Positions 62,641 to 64,000 of a stretch of DNA of 64,000 nt are shown here, piece by piece. The stretch is from CAINVV01 sp037137375. GTDB taxonomy: Bacteria; Bacteroidota; Bacteroidia; Bacteroidales; Prolixibacteraceae. Each line of letters begins with the position of its first letter. Within the stretch, counting starts at the first letter, position 1. The translations under genes and the position numbers were made by a program. Location: the NCBI GenBank assembly GCA_037137375.1, contig JBAXKJ010000001.1, forward strand, positions 248,001-312,000, read 5' to 3'. The notes beneath the pieces were generated by a model. It saw nothing but the letters and a program-made list of their open reading frames with translations. It searched no databases and was not told the origin of the DNA.

Positions 62641-63966
62641 TCACTTCTCCCCTGGGCGTTCGGACAGATAAGATTCGTCGTGTTGCGTTATATCCAGGCC
62701 CAGACGCTCACTCTTTGGAGATACTCTCATTGGGAGTATTAAATTTGTGAGCATATAGAGAAGGTACGAACCGCCAAAAGCAAAGATCCCTACGATCACC
62801 AGTGTGAGTAAATGAAACAGGAATGTTTTATATTCCCCGTAAATCAGTCCAACACCCTGGGCAAAGACAGCCGTTAGAATCATGCCAATAATTCCTCCCA
62901 TCCCGTGAGCGGGGAAGACATCAAGCGTATCATCCAGTGAAGTCTTTGAACGGTAGGAGATGGCTATATTGCAAATAAAAGAAGCGAAAAGTCCAATAAA
63001 AATGGCTGCTCCTAGATTGACAAAACCTGCTGCCGGAGTTATTGCAACCAATCCGACAACCAGACCGATTGCCGCACCCATCGCGGATGGTTTACGGCCC
63101 ATAGCAACGTCAAAAACGATAAAACCAATCATGGCGGCAGCTGAAGCAATGTTTGTATTCATCAGCGAAACGGTGGCAATGGCATTGGATGCCAGGGCAG
63201 ATCCGGCATTGAATCCAAACCATCCAAACCAAAGCATACTCGCTCCCAGTAGGACGAAAGGAATATTCGCAGGGTGGAATTGTTGCTGGTAATCCCGGCG
63301 TGGACCTAGGAAAACAGCTCCTGCAAGAGCGGCAAATCCAGCAGACATGTGAACAACCGTTCCACCGGCAAAGTCAAGAACACCCCAATTACGTAAGAAA
63401 CCGTTCGGATGCCATGTCCAGTGGGCAAGAGGAGCATAAATGAATATGGTAAAGAGGGAAATAAAAAGAATATAGGAACTAAACCTTACCCTGCCTGCAA
63501 AGGACCCAGTGATCAGGGCCGGCGTGATGATGGCAAATTTCATCTGAAATATGGCAAACAAGGCGAGCGGAATGGTCGGTGCCAACGCATTATTGATAAG
63601 CCCGCCAACGCCCTTGAACATGAAAAAAGTGAACGGATTACCAATCAGTCCATATTTCTCAGGACCAATACTATCTCCAAAAGCAAGGCTGAACCCGAAT
63701 ATTACCCAAATTATGCTTATAACACCCATTGCTACAAAACTTTGAAGCATCGTTGAAATAATGTTCTTTGGCTGAATCATGCCACCATAGAAGAACGCCA
63801 GACCGGGGGTCATGAATAGCACAAGGGCAGTAGCGGTAAGCATCCATGCTACATCACCCGGCACGACCTTTGGATCGAGTTCAAATGGATTTTTTCCGCA
63901 AATAAATACTCCGATCAAGGAGATGATCAAAATAAGGACTAAGGAAATTTGCCAGGATCTCTTCAT
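62641..63966 (-). CDS. amt: Ammonium transporter
   Basis: 441 residues from the ATG at 63964-63966; an in-frame TTG lies 9 bases upstream. An N-terminal signal-like segment (SWQISLVLILIISLIGVFICG) is followed by WMLTATALVLFMTPGLAFFYGG and ten further membrane segments. The twin pore histidines are in FAGGTVVHMSAGFAALAG and DVFPAHGMGGIIG. Amt trimers conduct ammonium into the cell and are usually regulated by a PII protein (GlnK); none is visible here, though the region upstream of the gene is cut by the window edge. The C-terminal tail ends LGLDITQHDESY..., the segment that normally contacts PII. Confidence 0.95.
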   Translation of the reverse strand: MKRSWQISLVLILIISLIGVFICGKNPFELDPKVVPGDVAWMLTATALVLFMTPGLAFFYGGMIQPKNIISTMLQSFVAMGVISIIWVIFGFSLAFGDSIGPEKYGLIGNPFTFFMFKGVGGLINNALAPTIPLALFAIFQMKFAIITPALITGSFAGRVRFSSYILFISLFTIFIYAPLAHWTWHPNGFLRNWGVLDFAGGTVVHMSAGFAALAGAVFLGPRRDYQQQFHPANIPFVLLGASMLWFGWFGFNAGSALASNAIATVSLMNTNIASAAAMIGFIVFDVAMGRKPSAMGAAIGLVVGLVAITPAAGFVNLGAAIFIGLFASFICNIAISYRSKTSLDDTLDVFPAHGMGGIIGMILTAVFAQGVGLIYGEYKTFLFHLLTLVIVGIFAFGGSYLLYMLTNLILPMRVSPKSERLGLDITQHDESYLSERPGEK

Positions 63967-64000
63967 AATATTCAATGTTTATAAGTAATTTCTTTTGTTT

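Noticed and set aside
1..64000. tRNA, rRNA, CRISPR array, insertion sequence or prophage
   Set aside because: I looked for T-loop GGTTCGA patterns, regularly spaced short repeats, transposase or integrase frames and found none.

Overview
The window looks like the chromosome of a member of the Bacteroidota, probably class Bacteroidia and an environmental lineage close to Bacteroidales/Marinilabiliales. The evidence is type IX secretion (T9SS) cargo with gliding-motility-type C-terminal sorting domains, a PorP/SprF-like outer-membrane protein, a PPi-type phosphofructokinase, DUF3127 and DUF1015 proteins, an RprX/RprY-like two-component system, and several start regions with the Bacteroidota -7 element TAnnTTTG. 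The base composition is moderately AT-rich. I saw no rRNA, tRNA, CRISPR array or intact transposase.

Layout. Positions 1-6.2 kb are the accessory part: the tail of an envelope protein, a 1,418-residue lipoprotein with repeated modules and three FISUMP domains, a broken secreted-protein gene, and a toxin-antitoxin islet in which one module seems to have landed on another. From 6.3 to 14.2 kb there is a PlsC-like acyltransferase, a UMF1-type transporter, an HPt protein, gcvT, serC with a DUF1015 partner, a beta-barrel protein and a YggS-type PLP protein. From 14.2 to 23.7 kb lie two very large adjacent T9SS cargo genes that share C-terminal halves but carry different heads (C-type lectin versus IgGFc-binding-like). 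They face a PorP/SprF-like gene and a HEAT-like gene. From 23.8 to 36.6 kb are uvrA, PPi-PFK, rsmE, an OmpA-family porin, a small ATPase, serA, transketolase and a two-component system. From 36.7 to 43.5 kb are a small Cys-rich secreted protein, an NAD-binding epimerase-like protein and a four-gene lipid locus: a DAK2-DegV fusion, DUF1295, a membrane-anchored peroxiredoxin and plsY. From 43.6 to 50.2 kb is a tetR-tolC-adaptor-RND efflux operon with a clear palindromic operator. From 50.3 to 64 kb is housekeeping content: ruvX, def, comEC, a YrdC-type protein, mnmD, apbE, an FKBP isomerase, DUF3127, an Lrp regulator, an MscS channel, an M64 peptidase, an ECF sigma factor with a membrane partner, a nitroreductase and amt.

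How genes work together. The most coherent new idea is the 38.8-42.7 kb locus. One polypeptide contains what look like both halves of bacterial fatty acid kinase (a FakA-like DAK2 kinase and a FakB-like DegV fatty-acid carrier). The same tightly spaced gene run ends in plsY, whose substrate is acyl phosphate, the product of that kinase. Serine and one-carbon metabolism is represented by gcvT, serC and, 20 kb away, serA. Surface display is represented by the T9SS cargo pair with its PorP/SprF neighbour. All functions are inferred from sequence reading alone; no database search was run.
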